From contig NZ_JABXKK010000050.1 in NCBI RefSeq assembly GCF_017115045.1, positions 124,001 through 188,000 on the forward strand: DNA of 64,000 nt, in the 5' to 3' direction. Source of the stretch: Nostoc sp. NMS8. Lineage in GTDB: Bacteria; Cyanobacteriota; Cyanobacteriia; Cyanobacteriales; Nostocaceae. Below, one piece after another: positions 8,504 to 16,790 of this stretch (positions are counted from its first letter, which is position 1; every line of letters begins with the position of its first letter). The notes under the pieces were generated by a model that was not told the DNA's origin, did no database searches, and was given only the letters and a program-made list of their open reading frames with translations. The position numbers and the translations under genes were made by a program.

Positions 8504-9790
8504 ATGAATAAAATCGCTTATCTTCAATGTCCGACAGGAATTTCTGGTGATATGTGCCTGGGTGCTTTGGTCAGTTTGGGTGTTCCTGTGGAGTATTTAA
8601 TTGAAAAACTTAATGGGTTGGGTATTGAACAGGAATATCAGTTAAGGGCAGAACTTGTCCAACGGAATGGTCAACAGGCGACTAAAGTCCATGTGGATTT
8701 AGTACACGATCGCCATCACCACCATCACCACGATGGCGAACACAGTCACCATCACACACGCCACTTGCCAGAAATAGAGCAAATGATTCTCAAAGCGGGG
8801 TTGCCATCACGGGCAGAAGCTTGGAGTTTGGCGGTATTCCGACAGCTAGCGGTGGCAGAAGGGGCAGTGCATGGCATTTCACCTGAAAAAGTTCATTTTC
8901 ATGAGGTGGGTGCTATAGATGCGATCGTAGATATTGTGGGTACTTGCCTGGGGTTGGATTGGTTGGGCATTGAGAGCAATAACGAAGGATTGCCCCTACT
9001 TTACTGCTCGGCGTTTCCAACTGGTGGCGGCACTGTTCGGGCTGCACATGGTCAGATGGCAGTACCAGTCCCAGCGGTATTAAAGCTGTGGGAAATGCGG
9101 GGTTGTCCAGTTTATAGCAATGGTATTGATAGAGAATTAGTAACACCAACAGGAGCCGCGATCGCCACTACTTTGGCAAGAGATTTTGGTTCACCACCTG
9201 CGATCGCTATCAAGCAGATAGGACTGGGAGCAGGAACCATAAATTTACCCATTCCCAATATTTTACGTCTCTGGTTGGGTGAAAGTGCAAGTTTACAGTC
9301 AAATTTCAGTGATTCTGAAGATCCTAGCTCAAATTTGGAAACTATCTCGGTACTAGAAACCCAAATTGATGATTTGAATCCACAAGCGATCGGCTATGCG
9401 TTTGAGGCGTTGTTTGCGGCTGGTGCGCTGGATGTTTTTACCCAAGCGATCGGTATGAAAAAGTCCCGTCCGGGGATTTTGCTAACTGTGATTTGTCATC
9501 CAGAAAATTTACTCAGTTGTGAAGCCATTATCTTCCGCGAAACTACAACTTTAGGCATTCGGCGAACAACTCAGCAACGCGCCATTTTACAACGGGAAAT
9601 TCAACAAGTGGAAACGGAATATGGCAAAGTGCATGTGAAAATAGCATGGAAAGGACAATCGCCAGAAAAAGTTATTGCAAATGTGCAGCCAGAATATGAA
9701 GATTGTGCAGACTTAGCCCGAAAACATAATATTCCCTGGCGCGAAATTCAACGTTTGGCGCTACAGCGTTGGTATTTAGTCAATACCTAA
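8504..9790 (+). CDS. larC: nickel-pincer cofactor biosynthesis protein LarC (DUF111)
   Basis: LarC is the CTP-dependent cyclometallase that inserts nickel into the pincer nucleotide cofactor of lactate racemase and related enzymes. The 428-residue product starts IAYLQCPTGISGDMCLGAL, has the family segments EKVHFHEVGAIDAIVDIVG and ELVTPTGAAI, and a histidine-rich tract at residues 68-87 that could hold Ni(II). No LarB, LarE or LarA lies nearby, so cofactor synthesis is dispersed here or the protein has another metal role. The start is ATG 8504, just behind an STRR tract, with no strong ribosome-binding site visible. Confidence 0.9.
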   Translation: MNKIAYLQCPTGISGDMCLGALVSLGVPVEYLIEKLNGLGIEQEYQLRAELVQRNGQQATKVHVDLVHDRHHHHHHDGEHSHHHTRHLPEIEQMILKAGLPSRAEAWSLAVFRQLAVAEGAVHGISPEKVHFHEVGAIDAIVDIVGTCLGLDWLGIESNNEGLPLLYCSAFPTGGGTVRAAHGQMAVPVPAVLKLWEMRGCPVYSNGIDRELVTPTGAAIATTLARDFGSPPAIAIKQIGLGAGTINLPIPNILRLWLGESASLQSNFSDSEDPSSNLETISVLETQIDDLNPQAIGYAFEALFAAGALDVFTQAIGMKKSRPGILLTVICHPENLLSCEAIIFRETTTLGIRRTTQQRAILQREIQQVETEYGKVHVKIAWKGQSPEKVIANVQPEYEDCADLARKHNIPWREIQRLALQRWYLVNT

Positions 9791-9804
9791 ATCTCCTCGT
9801 TCTC

Positions 9805-9833
9805 CTCGTTCCTAGTCTCCGACTGGGAACGAG
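9805..9833. repeat. interspersed palindrome CTCGTTCC...GGAACGAG
   Basis: CTCGTTCC (9805-9812) pairs with GGAACGAG (9826-9833). It lies between the convergent larC and nnr genes, where it may also act as a two-way terminator. The same motif occurs at 56571-56596. Confidence 0.7.
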
Positions 9834-9841
9834 GGATTTGA

Positions 9842-11392
9842 CTAAGTTAAAGCTTTCATCAAATATTGTGTCAATGTAAACGCATCTACACCTAATTCGG
9901 TACGCTCTTGGGCGGCTATTATACCTGCTTGGGAATGCCACCAAGCGGCAGTTGCGACAATATCTTCAGGAATCTGTTTAGTTGCGGCTTGCGCTAACAG
10001 TCCGCCAAGTAGCCCAGTTAACACGTCGCCGCTACCGCCACGGGCTAAGGCAGGTGTGCTTTCAGGAACAATCCAAACGTCACCTTGAGGGTTGGCGATC
10101 GCAGTTCTTGCCCCTTTCAACAACACTATCGCCCCACTTTGGGCGGCTGCTTCTTGTACAGCTTTCACTCTGTCATGTTTGGCATCGGCGACATCAGGAA
10201 ACAATCGTTCAAATTCGCCAGTGTGGGGTGTGAGTATGGTTACTGCTTGGCGTTTTTTTAATGTGGCGATCGCTCCCATCTGTGCCAAGATATTTAAACC
10301 ATCGGCATCGAGAAGCAAAGGGCGTTCGCTCTTAATTACGTCTTGGACAATGGGCGTAGCATCTCGTGTTAAACCGGGGCCACAAGCGATCGCATTAAAG
10401 GAACTCAGATCGGTGTTTTCTGGTAATTGCAGGTGGGCGATCGCTCCGGTTTCCGTCTCTGGACAACCGACAATTAGCGCTTCTGGCAAGTGTGACACCA
10501 AAAGAGATTTCAGCGATTCGGGGACGGCAATCGAAAGCATCCCTACACCACTCGCCCGCGCCCCCAAACCAGTTAAAATTGCTCCACCTGCATAGCGCCG
10601 CGAACCACAAATCAGTAGTAAATGTCCTTGCTTATATTTGTGAGTAACTGCTGGATGGGGTAAAGGTAAAGTAGCAAGTGCCGTTGCTGGTGTAATACGT
10701 TTAATTCTGGGTGCATCTTTTAGAACAGCTTCTACATCAGCTAAAGGAATATCAAAATCGATTAACTCAGCTTTACCGAGATATTCCAACGCCTGATCTT
10801 GGAAAAAAGCTAGTTTCCATAAACCTAAGCAAAATGTGTGAGTAGCGCGAATGGCAGTTCCTAATACTTCGCCTGTGTCGGTGTGTAAACCTGAAGGTAA
10901 ATCAATACTATAAATCGGCACAGATAATTCATTTAGCTGATTAATTGCAGAGGCGATGGGAACAGTCAGGTTTCTTTCTAAACCAAGTCCAAACAAGCCA
11001 TCAATTAACAAATCAGAATTTGGCAGTTGCTCAATTGTTTGACAAATTGGAATGCCTAGACTCTGAGCATATTGCAAGTGTTGCGAAGTTAATTCTTTGA
11101 GCTTAGAAAAAGGTGAATAAATCCAAACCTCATACCCACGAAAGTGTAATTCACGGGCTACTACTAAAGCATCGCCACCATTATGACCGGGGCCGACCAA
11201 AATTCCCACACGAGATCCCCTTAAAAAGAGGGTATTTGAAAGAATCTCTGGAATGCGACGGACAATTAATCCCGCCACCTTTTCCATCAAAGCAACTACA
11301 GGCATTCCTGCTGCAAAGATTTGCTTTTCAACATCCTGCATCTGCCCAGCAGTCACTACGACTTGCGAAATTTGTTCTTGCCTATCTTTCAT
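9842..11392 (-). CDS. nnr: bifunctional NAD(P)H-hydrate epimerase/dehydratase
   Basis: Metabolite-repair enzyme. The N-terminal half (NnrE/YjeF_N; GILVGPGHNGGDALVVARELH, DGLFGLGL, IDLPSGLHTDTGE) epimerises damaged R-NAD(P)HX. The C-terminal half (NnrD; LLICGSRRYAGGA, LLDADGLNIL, LTPHTGEFERL, GGSGDVLTGLLGG) dehydrates S-NAD(P)HX back to NAD(P)H using ADP or ATP. The open frame begins with TTG at 11434, but ATG at 11392 (MKDRQEQISQVVVTAGQMQ) is the likely start and gives 516 residues, normal for the fused form. It follows the SPOR-domain gene on the same strand by about 60 bp. Confidence 0.93.
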   Translation of the reverse strand: MKDRQEQISQVVVTAGQMQDVEKQIFAAGMPVVALMEKVAGLIVRRIPEILSNTLFLRGSRVGILVGPGHNGGDALVVARELHFRGYEVWIYSPFSKLKELTSQHLQYAQSLGIPICQTIEQLPNSDLLIDGLFGLGLERNLTVPIASAINQLNELSVPIYSIDLPSGLHTDTGEVLGTAIRATHTFCLGLWKLAFFQDQALEYLGKAELIDFDIPLADVEAVLKDAPRIKRITPATALATLPLPHPAVTHKYKQGHLLLICGSRRYAGGAILTGLGARASGVGMLSIAVPESLKSLLVSHLPEALIVGCPETETGAIAHLQLPENTDLSSFNAIACGPGLTRDATPIVQDVIKSERPLLLDADGLNILAQMGAIATLKKRQAVTILTPHTGEFERLFPDVADAKHDRVKAVQEAAAQSGAIVLLKGARTAIANPQGDVWIVPESTPALARGGSGDVLTGLLGGLLAQAATKQIPEDIVATAAWWHSQAGIIAAQERTELGVDAFTLTQYLMKALT

Positions 11393-11452
11393 GAGTCCTG
11401 AGTGCTGAGTTATGAGTTTAATTTTACTCCTCAATCCCCAGTCCCCTCTTTT

Positions 11453-12442
11453 TTACTTCCCATAGTAAACTCTGGCATTAGCGTATCCGATATTTCGCAA
11501 ATACTTATTCCATTCTTCGGCTTGGAATCGATCGGGGAAAGGCCCTACTGCTACGTGTGGCCCTCGTGGTTGCGTCCTTTCGAGGACTCCGCCAGATCGG
11601 CCTAAACCTTGACTAAATTGCGCTATATTCTGCCTAATTTGTGCTGCGATCACGGGTAACTGTTCTGGAGTGGTGGGAATGGCAACATAATATCTAGAGG
11701 CTGGCCGATTAGCAGCATTTATATTACTTGGATCTCTTAACGAGCCTCTATTGCCTGCATCTATTTCCTGTCCGTTAGTAAAGCTAATAATCCGGGCGTT
11801 ATATACGCCTCGTGACTGTAGTTCATTTACCCGTTGTTGGGCGTTAGATACTCTGTTAAAAACTCCTGACTGAATTACACTCCGTCCTTGGTAATTGCGA
11901 ATGTAAGCACTGGGTTCAATCTGACGTATTGCTTGTAGTGTCTGGAAATCACTACCATCAACGTAAACTAAATAGCGCTCAAAGTTCTGGTTATATTGAC
12001 TAAACTGTGCAGGTTGAGAGGGCTGAAAATTCTGCTCTAATTGATTGTTCTGTAATGGTTGAGAGGGCTGAAAATTCTGCTCTAATTGATTGTTCTGTAA
12101 TGGTTGAGAGGGCTGAAAATTCTGCTCTAATTGATTGTTCTGTAATGGTTGAGAGGGCTGAAAGTTCAGTTCAGATTGATTGTCCTGTACTAGTTGCGTC
12201 GGTTGTAACTGCGGTGATGGCTGTTGACCAAAGGGAATTGGCGGTGGCGGTAAAGTTTCACCAGTTTGTTGAGCTAGTAGCACATTGTTGTGGATTTGTG
12301 CTTGTGCTGGGGTAGAGTTAGGAATCAGCACTAACCATCCTCCCACTAAGAAGGAGAGAAGTCTAATCGTGGGCTTCCAACCCTCAGAACTTCGACGCAG
12401 CAGTTGAAATGGGATAAATTGACTGGATATTTCTCTCGACAT
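11453..12442 (-). CDS. exported SPOR-domain-like protein with Gln/Pro repeats
   Basis: A 329-residue protein. A hydrophobic segment (about 26-42, LLSFLVGGWLVLIPN) followed by STPAQAQ suggests a signal peptide or membrane anchor. Residues about 90-140 carry 15-residue repeats of the form QNFQPSQPLQNNQLE. The C-terminal part has two SPOR-like halves (ERYLVYVDGSDFQTL...QRVNELQSRGVYNARII and SRYYVAIPTTPEQLPVIAAQI...AEEWNKYLRNIGYANARVYY). SPOR domains bind denuded peptidoglycan at division sites, so a cell-wall role is likely. It may be cotranscribed with nnr. Confidence 0.75.
   Translation of the reverse strand: MSREISSQFIPFQLLRRSSEGWKPTIRLLSFLVGGWLVLIPNSTPAQAQIHNNVLLAQQTGETLPPPPIPFGQQPSPQLQPTQLVQDNQSELNFQPSQPLQNNQLEQNFQPSQPLQNNQLEQNFQPSQPLQNNQLEQNFQPSQPAQFSQYNQNFERYLVYVDGSDFQTLQAIRQIEPSAYIRNYQGRSVIQSGVFNRVSNAQQRVNELQSRGVYNARIISFTNGQEIDAGNRGSLRDPSNINAANRPASRYYVAIPTTPEQLPVIAAQIRQNIAQFSQGLGRSGGVLERTQPRGPHVAVGPFPDRFQAEEWNKYLRNIGYANARVYYGK
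12012..12191 (-). repeat. 45-bp tandem repeat, 4 copies, inside the SPOR gene
   Basis: Units begin at 12012, 12057, 12102 and 12147. The first three are essentially identical and the fourth has diverged. Each encodes 15 residues, so copy number can change without frameshift. Confidence 0.9.
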
Positions 12443-12726
12443 AATAGTTAGAAAGTAGTCAAAGTATTTTTAGGCAATTTCCATCAGGAACTAATTAGTT
12501 CACCGTTGTAGCAACTATATAGCGTTAACGTAAAATTAGTCATCTGCGTGGCAAAAAATACATCTGTCACTAATTTTAGATAAAGGTGATGACAGAGTGA
12601 ATAGCGATATTTACAACGGGCTACGCCTACACTAATTCAATTGCTTTAAAACTGAAGTGCTTTAGTAGCAAGGCAATGAAAGAGTGTGTGCTACAATTGG
12701 ACAACCACGCAGCTTGTCGTGCTTTT

Positions 12727-13782
12727 ATGAAAAAAGTCGTCGTTGGTCTTTCTGGTGGCGTTGACAGTTCCACCGCCGCAGCTATCCTGCACCATCAGGG
12801 CTATGAAGTGATTGGTTTGACTCTTTGGCTAATGAAAGGCAAAGGTCAATGTTGCTCTGAAGGTATGATCGACGCGGCTGATCTCTGTGAACAATTGGGC
12901 GTTCCCCATCAGGTTGTCGATATTCGGGATCTCTTTCAGACGCATATTGTCGATTACCTGGTGACTGGTTACAGTGCTGGAATCACACCTTTGCCTTGCT
13001 CTCAGTGTAATAAAACGGTGAAGTTTGGGCCAATGGTGCAATATGCTCGTGAAGAATTGGGATGCGATCGCATTGCCACTGGTCATTATGCCCGAATTAG
13101 CTATGACGAAGCAACTGGACGTTACCAATTATTAAGGGCTGTTGACCGCAACAAAGACCAATCATACTTTCTTTATGATTTGTCTCAAGATTTACTTGCA
13201 GCAACCATATTTCCTCTAGGCGAACTAGAAAAAACTGATACGCGCCGCATTGCAACTGAATACGGACTAAAAACTGCTGATAAGCCAGAAAGTCAAGACT
13301 TATGCTTAGTGGAAAGTAACGGTTCCATGCGGGCATTTTTGGATAAATATTTAGCTCCCAAAACAGGCGATATTGTCGATACCACAGGCAAAATTTTGGG
13401 ACAGCATGATGGTGTCCATCACTACACTATTGGCCAGCGCAAAGGCTTGGGGATTGCTGCTGCCGAACCGTTGTATGTGATTGAATTAGATGCAGAAAAT
13501 AATAAAGTAGTAGTAGGCGATCGCACTAAGGTAACTCAGCCAGAATGCAGTGTAAATCGGGTAAATTGGGTTTCTATTGCCGAACCATCAACCCCAATTC
13601 ATGCCGAAGTGCAAATTCGCTATCGTTCAACGCCTACACCAGTAACGGTGATTCCGTTGGAAAACTCCCGTGTGCGTTTGGTGTTTGATGAACCCCAAAT
13701 CAGTATTACCCCCGGACAAGCGGCGGTGTGGTACGACGGGGAAAAAGTATTAGGTGGCGGAATAATTGAACAATTTAGTTAA
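12727..13782 (+). CDS. mnmA: tRNA-specific 2-thiouridylase
   Basis: MnmA adenylates and thiolates U34 of tRNA Lys, Glu and Gln. The product has the PP-loop motif SGGVDSS near residues 9-15, the catalytic cysteine region [13 protein letters not shown], the GHYARI segment, the second cysteine in SQDLCLVES and the C-terminal [18 protein letters not shown]. The frame opens at ATG 12676, but [15 protein letters not shown] at 12727 is the conserved start (351 residues). It is divergent from the SPOR gene and ends before a strong terminator. Confidence 0.95.
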   Translation: MKKVVVGLSGGVDSSTAAAILHHQGYEVIGLTLWLMKGKGQCCSEGMIDAADLCEQLGVPHQVVDIRDLFQTHIVDYLVTGYSAGITPLPCSQCNKTVKFGPMVQYAREELGCDRIATGHYARISYDEATGRYQLLRAVDRNKDQSYFLYDLSQDLLAATIFPLGELEKTDTRRIATEYGLKTADKPESQDLCLVESNGSMRAFLDKYLAPKTGDIVDTTGKILGQHDGVHHYTIGQRKGLGIAAAEPLYVIELDAENNKVVVGDRTKVTQPECSVNRVNWVSIAEPSTPIHAEVQIRYRSTPTPVTVIPLENSRVRLVFDEPQISITPGQAAVWYDGEKVLGGGIIEQFS

Positions 13783-13810
13783 TAATAACTCCTACCCTGT
13801 TTTGGCATAA

Positions 13811-13855
13811 ACTAAAACCACCCTGTCCTGACAAACAAGGAAGGGTGGTTTTAGT
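13811..13855 (+). terminator. rho-independent terminator after mnmA
   Basis: A perfect 14-base stem, ACTAAAACCACCCT (13811-13824) against AGGGTGGTTTTAGT (13842-13855), with a 17-base loop and T-rich 3' arm. It ends 14 bases before the next gene's start codon, so it could also hinder translation of readthrough RNA. Confidence 0.85.
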
Positions 13856-13868
13856 TTTCAATGGATAT

Positions 13869-14213
13869 ATGTCGAAAGAACCTATCTCTGACGAGTTTTT
13901 GATAGAGTTATTAAAAAGCTATACCTCTGCTGAGGCAGCAGAGATTCAACAGTACATAAGTGAGTGGGATGCTGCTACCTATATCAGTGTTGCCCAAAGT
14001 ATCTTAGACCATGCTAATAGGAAAGGAATTGACCCATTAAGGTATTTACGCAAAGCTCATAACTTTAATAAAAAAGGAGCGATTAGAGTTCCGAAAACTG
14101 GATATCGTGGAGATACTTCGGCTGTATACCGTAAAGGCAATGAATATCTGATTGTCAGGTCTGACCAATATGGTACTGAAAAGATAGTTACTTATGGAGT
14201 CAATGATGACTAA
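13869..14213 (+). CDS. hypothetical protein, first gene of an overlapping pair
   Basis: The frame opens at GTG 13845 inside the terminator stem, so the start is placed at ATG 13869 (MSKEPISDEFLIELL, 114 residues). The N-terminal two thirds are helical. The C-terminal part (IRVPKTGYRGDTSAVYRKGNEYLIVRS...IVTYGVNDD) is beta-rich and resembles the end of small effector or nuclease-like domains, but I cannot name a family. The next gene overlaps its stop codon, so the two are translationally coupled. Toxin-immunity or toxin-antitoxin function is possible but unproven. Confidence 0.65.
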   Translation: MSKEPISDEFLIELLKSYTSAEAAEIQQYISEWDAATYISVAQSILDHANRKGIDPLRYLRKAHNFNKKGAIRVPKTGYRGDTSAVYRKGNEYLIVRSDQYGTEKIVTYGVNDD

Positions 14214-14604
14214 AGCAATTTTAAATCAGCAAGAATTTATTAAGAAAAATATTAGTCAATTATTAGCACAATTGACTAATATTTATCAAAATACACGAGG
14301 CGAACGACAAGAAATTTATATTCAGTTTCCACCAGAAGATGAAGAATTTTCACTTTTAGAAGAACTTGAACTTTTAACAGTAAATCTCAGAGGTTATTCA
14401 AGTCAAATTCAAAGCACAGGTCAAATTTTCAATCAAGACCAGGCAATTGAGCAATTACAAGCTATGCGAATTTTAAATATACCTCAGATTGCGAGTTTTT
14501 ATTTTGGCAGTAATGGCAATTATGATCAGATAAAGAGTTATATTAGAACGTTAGATTACTTACGGTTACTACTATTGGAGTATTTGCAGTTTCAGAGTGA
14601 CTAA
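14206..14604 (+). CDS. hypothetical protein, second gene of an overlapping pair
   Basis: The start is taken at ATG 14206 (MTKAILNQQEFIKKN; 132 residues), six bases behind GGAG; ATG 14194 or 14203 are alternatives. All overlap the end of the preceding gene. The protein is acidic and almost wholly helical (KKNISQLLAQLTNIYQNT; EEFSLLEELELLTVNL; IKSYIRTLDYLRLLLLEYLQ), a composition often seen in immunity proteins and antitoxins. No family is recognised. It ends six bases before the convergent Uma2 gene. Confidence 0.65.
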   Translation: MTKAILNQQEFIKKNISQLLAQLTNIYQNTRGERQEIYIQFPPEDEEFSLLEELELLTVNLRGYSSQIQSTGQIFNQDQAIEQLQAMRILNIPQIASFYFGSNGNYDQIKSYIRTLDYLRLLLLEYLQFQSD

Positions 14605-14609
14605 AATAA

Positions 14610-15269
14610 TCAAAAACTACTTCTATCTAATGCACATTCAAACTCTTTCAAAGCCTGTACGGTTCCTACTTGCCAAGCGCGTTCAATTGTAGCGGCAATA
14701 ATTTGAGTTAGAGGAATATTTGGAAAGTTAGGACTGTGATCGGATTCGATGTAATGTCCATCCCTGAGTAAATAAATCCTCAGCTTTTTACTATCGTAAA
14801 TCCATAGTTCTGGAACTGCGATCGCTTCGTAAGCATCAAGTGTGGTTTTTGATGTCACATCTGTTTCAATTGCCAAATCAGGAGGCGGATCGTTTGGTTC
14901 TAGTTTGCGACGACCGATCATTCTTTGATAATTTTGGATGTAGAAGCAAGCATCTGGTTCTACCCCCGCTATATTTTCCCGTTTGAAGGTGGTTGAACCG
15001 AAGGGTTCATAACTTTTCCCGGCGATCTTCAACAATATTTTTACAATATCCGAAATTAAATCCTTTGATTTTTCGTGTTCGGGTAGAGGAACCATTATTT
15101 CTAACGTAGACTTGCTGTAAGCAACTCGTAGCGATCGCTTTTCACCCAGTTCTTGCAAAATAGACTCAAATTCCTCCCAACTTATATCCTGGATACTGAC
15201 TGTACTACCAGGCGCTAACCGCATTTGGCTAACAGGTTTAACAACAAGGGATACAGCAGTCATAAGCAT
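14610..15269 (-). CDS. Uma2 family endonuclease (DUF820)
   Basis: The 219-residue product has the DUF820/Uma2 pattern: SIQDISWEEFESILQELGE, STLEIMVPLPEHE, GVEPDACFYI and PPDLAIETD, then VPELWIYDSKKLRIYLL. These supply a PD-(D/E)XK-like acidic centre (EPD and IETD). The family is greatly expanded in Nostoc and its members' roles are mostly unknown. A second, divergent member lies at 35750-36490. It starts at ATG 15269; MTAVSLV two residues on is an alternative. Confidence 0.85.
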   Translation of the reverse strand: MLMTAVSLVVKPVSQMRLAPGSTVSIQDISWEEFESILQELGEKRSLRVAYSKSTLEIMVPLPEHEKSKDLISDIVKILLKIAGKSYEPFGSTTFKRENIAGVEPDACFYIQNYQRMIGRRKLEPNDPPPDLAIETDVTSKTTLDAYEAIAVPELWIYDSKKLRIYLLRDGHYIESDHSPNFPNIPLTQIIAATIERAWQVGTVQALKEFECALDRSSF

Positions 15270-15455
15270 TTTCCTTATAAAGGAACTATTCTGAAACTTG
15301 AGCCGGGATTAACTTTAGCGTAACCTAATCAGATCGCTTACAACTAGTTGCAAAATTTTCTTCCATTCCTTAAACTCTTTTTCTCTACGTACCAGCATTT
15401 GATAAGTTAGTACATAATCTGAAACAATAACAGTAAAAGCAAAGAGGGGATTACG

Positions 15456-16634
15456 TTGAGTCACAATCCAGATGCCATAGCCCCGCACGGTGGACAGTTG
15501 GTTAACCGTATCGCCACACCAGAACAAAGGGCAGAGTTTCTCTCAAAAGCTGACTTTTTGCCACGAGTGCAACTTGACGATCGCGCCGTTTCGGATGTAG
15601 AAATGATTGCGATCGGTGCTTTTAGTCCGCTGACGGGTTTTATGAACCAAGAAGACTACGATCGCACTGTGACAGAAATGCGATTAGCTAACGGTCTTGT
15701 GTGGTCAATCCCGATTACACTATCGGTAAGCGAAGAAGTAGCTTCCCCGTTACAAGAAGGCAGCTTAATCCGTCTGGATAACTCCAGAGGCGAATTTATT
15801 GGAGTTTTGGAACTGACGCAAAAATATAACTACGACAAAACCCGCGAAGCAATCAAAGTCTACCGCACTGATGATGTCAATCATCCCGGCGTACAGGTAC
15901 TCTATAACCAAGGTACTGTACATCTGGCGGGTGATATCTGGCTGTTGCAACGCGAACCTCATCCCCAGTTTCCCACTTACCAAATCGATCCAGCTGCCTC
16001 ACGGCAACTATTTAAAGACAAGGGTTGGAAAACCATCGTCGGCTTTCAAACTCGCAACCCCATCCACCGCGCCCATGAATATATTCAAAAGTGCGCTTTA
16101 GAAATCGTTGATGGTCTATTTTTGCACCCATTAGTTGGGGCGACAAAAGAGGATGATATTGCTGCTGACGTGCGGATGCGTTGCTATGAAATTTTGCTGG
16201 AACATTACTACCCCTTAGACCGGGTAACTTTGGCAATTAATCCTGCCGCAATGCGCTACGCTGGGCCTCGTGAAGCCATATTCCATGCTTTAGTCCGCAA
16301 AAACTACGGCTGTACTCACTTTATCGTCGGACGGGATCATGCTGGTGTGGGTGACTATTACGGCACTTACGACGCACAGTATATCTTTGATGAATTTGCG
16401 CCAAGTGAATTAGGCATTGTGCCAATGAAATTTGAACACGCTTTCTACTGTATGCGTACTAAGCAGATGGCAACATCTAAAACCAGTCCCAGCCGTCCAG
16501 AAGAACGCATTCACCTATCAGGGACAAAAGTCAGGGAAATGCTGCGGCGCGGCGAATTACCTCCGCCAGAATTTTCTCGTCCAGAGGTGGCGGCAGAGTT
16601 GGCGCGGGCAATGCGGATAGAAGTGCCAGCTTAA
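15456..16634 (+). CDS. sat: sulfate adenylyltransferase (ATP sulfurylase)
   Basis: Catalyses ATP + sulfate to APS + pyrophosphate, the first step of assimilatory sulfate reduction. The 392-residue product has the nucleotide-binding [15 protein letters not shown] (HxxH) segment, [12 protein letters not shown] and the C-terminal [25 protein letters not shown]. The start is TTG at 15456, supported by AGAGGGGA seven bases upstream; no ATG fits. No APS kinase domain is fused, so it is the stand-alone dissimilatory-type fold used by cyanobacteria. It is monocistronic. Confidence 0.95.
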   Translation: MSHNPDAIAPHGGQLVNRIATPEQRAEFLSKADFLPRVQLDDRAVSDVEMIAIGAFSPLTGFMNQEDYDRTVTEMRLANGLVWSIPITLSVSEEVASPLQEGSLIRLDNSRGEFIGVLELTQKYNYDKTREAIKVYRTDDVNHPGVQVLYNQGTVHLAGDIWLLQREPHPQFPTYQIDPAASRQLFKDKGWKTIVGFQTRNPIHRAHEYIQKCALEIVDGLFLHPLVGATKEDDIAADVRMRCYEILLEHYYPLDRVTLAINPAAMRYAGPREAIFHALVRKNYGCTHFIVGRDHAGVGDYYGTYDAQYIFDEFAPSELGIVPMKFEHAFYCMRTKQMATSKTSPSRPEERIHLSGTKVREMLRRGELPPPEFSRPEVAAELARAMRIEVPA

Positions 16635-16790
16635 GGCATTGGGCATTAGGCATGAGTAAACAGTCAAGAGTAAATATTGGTTTTCTAACTCCTAACTCCT
16701 AACTCCCTACTCCCCACATTTTTGTAACTTTACAATACAGAGTTCAGCCCTGTAAGCTGCTAACTGATAGCTGAGGGCTGATAGCTAACT

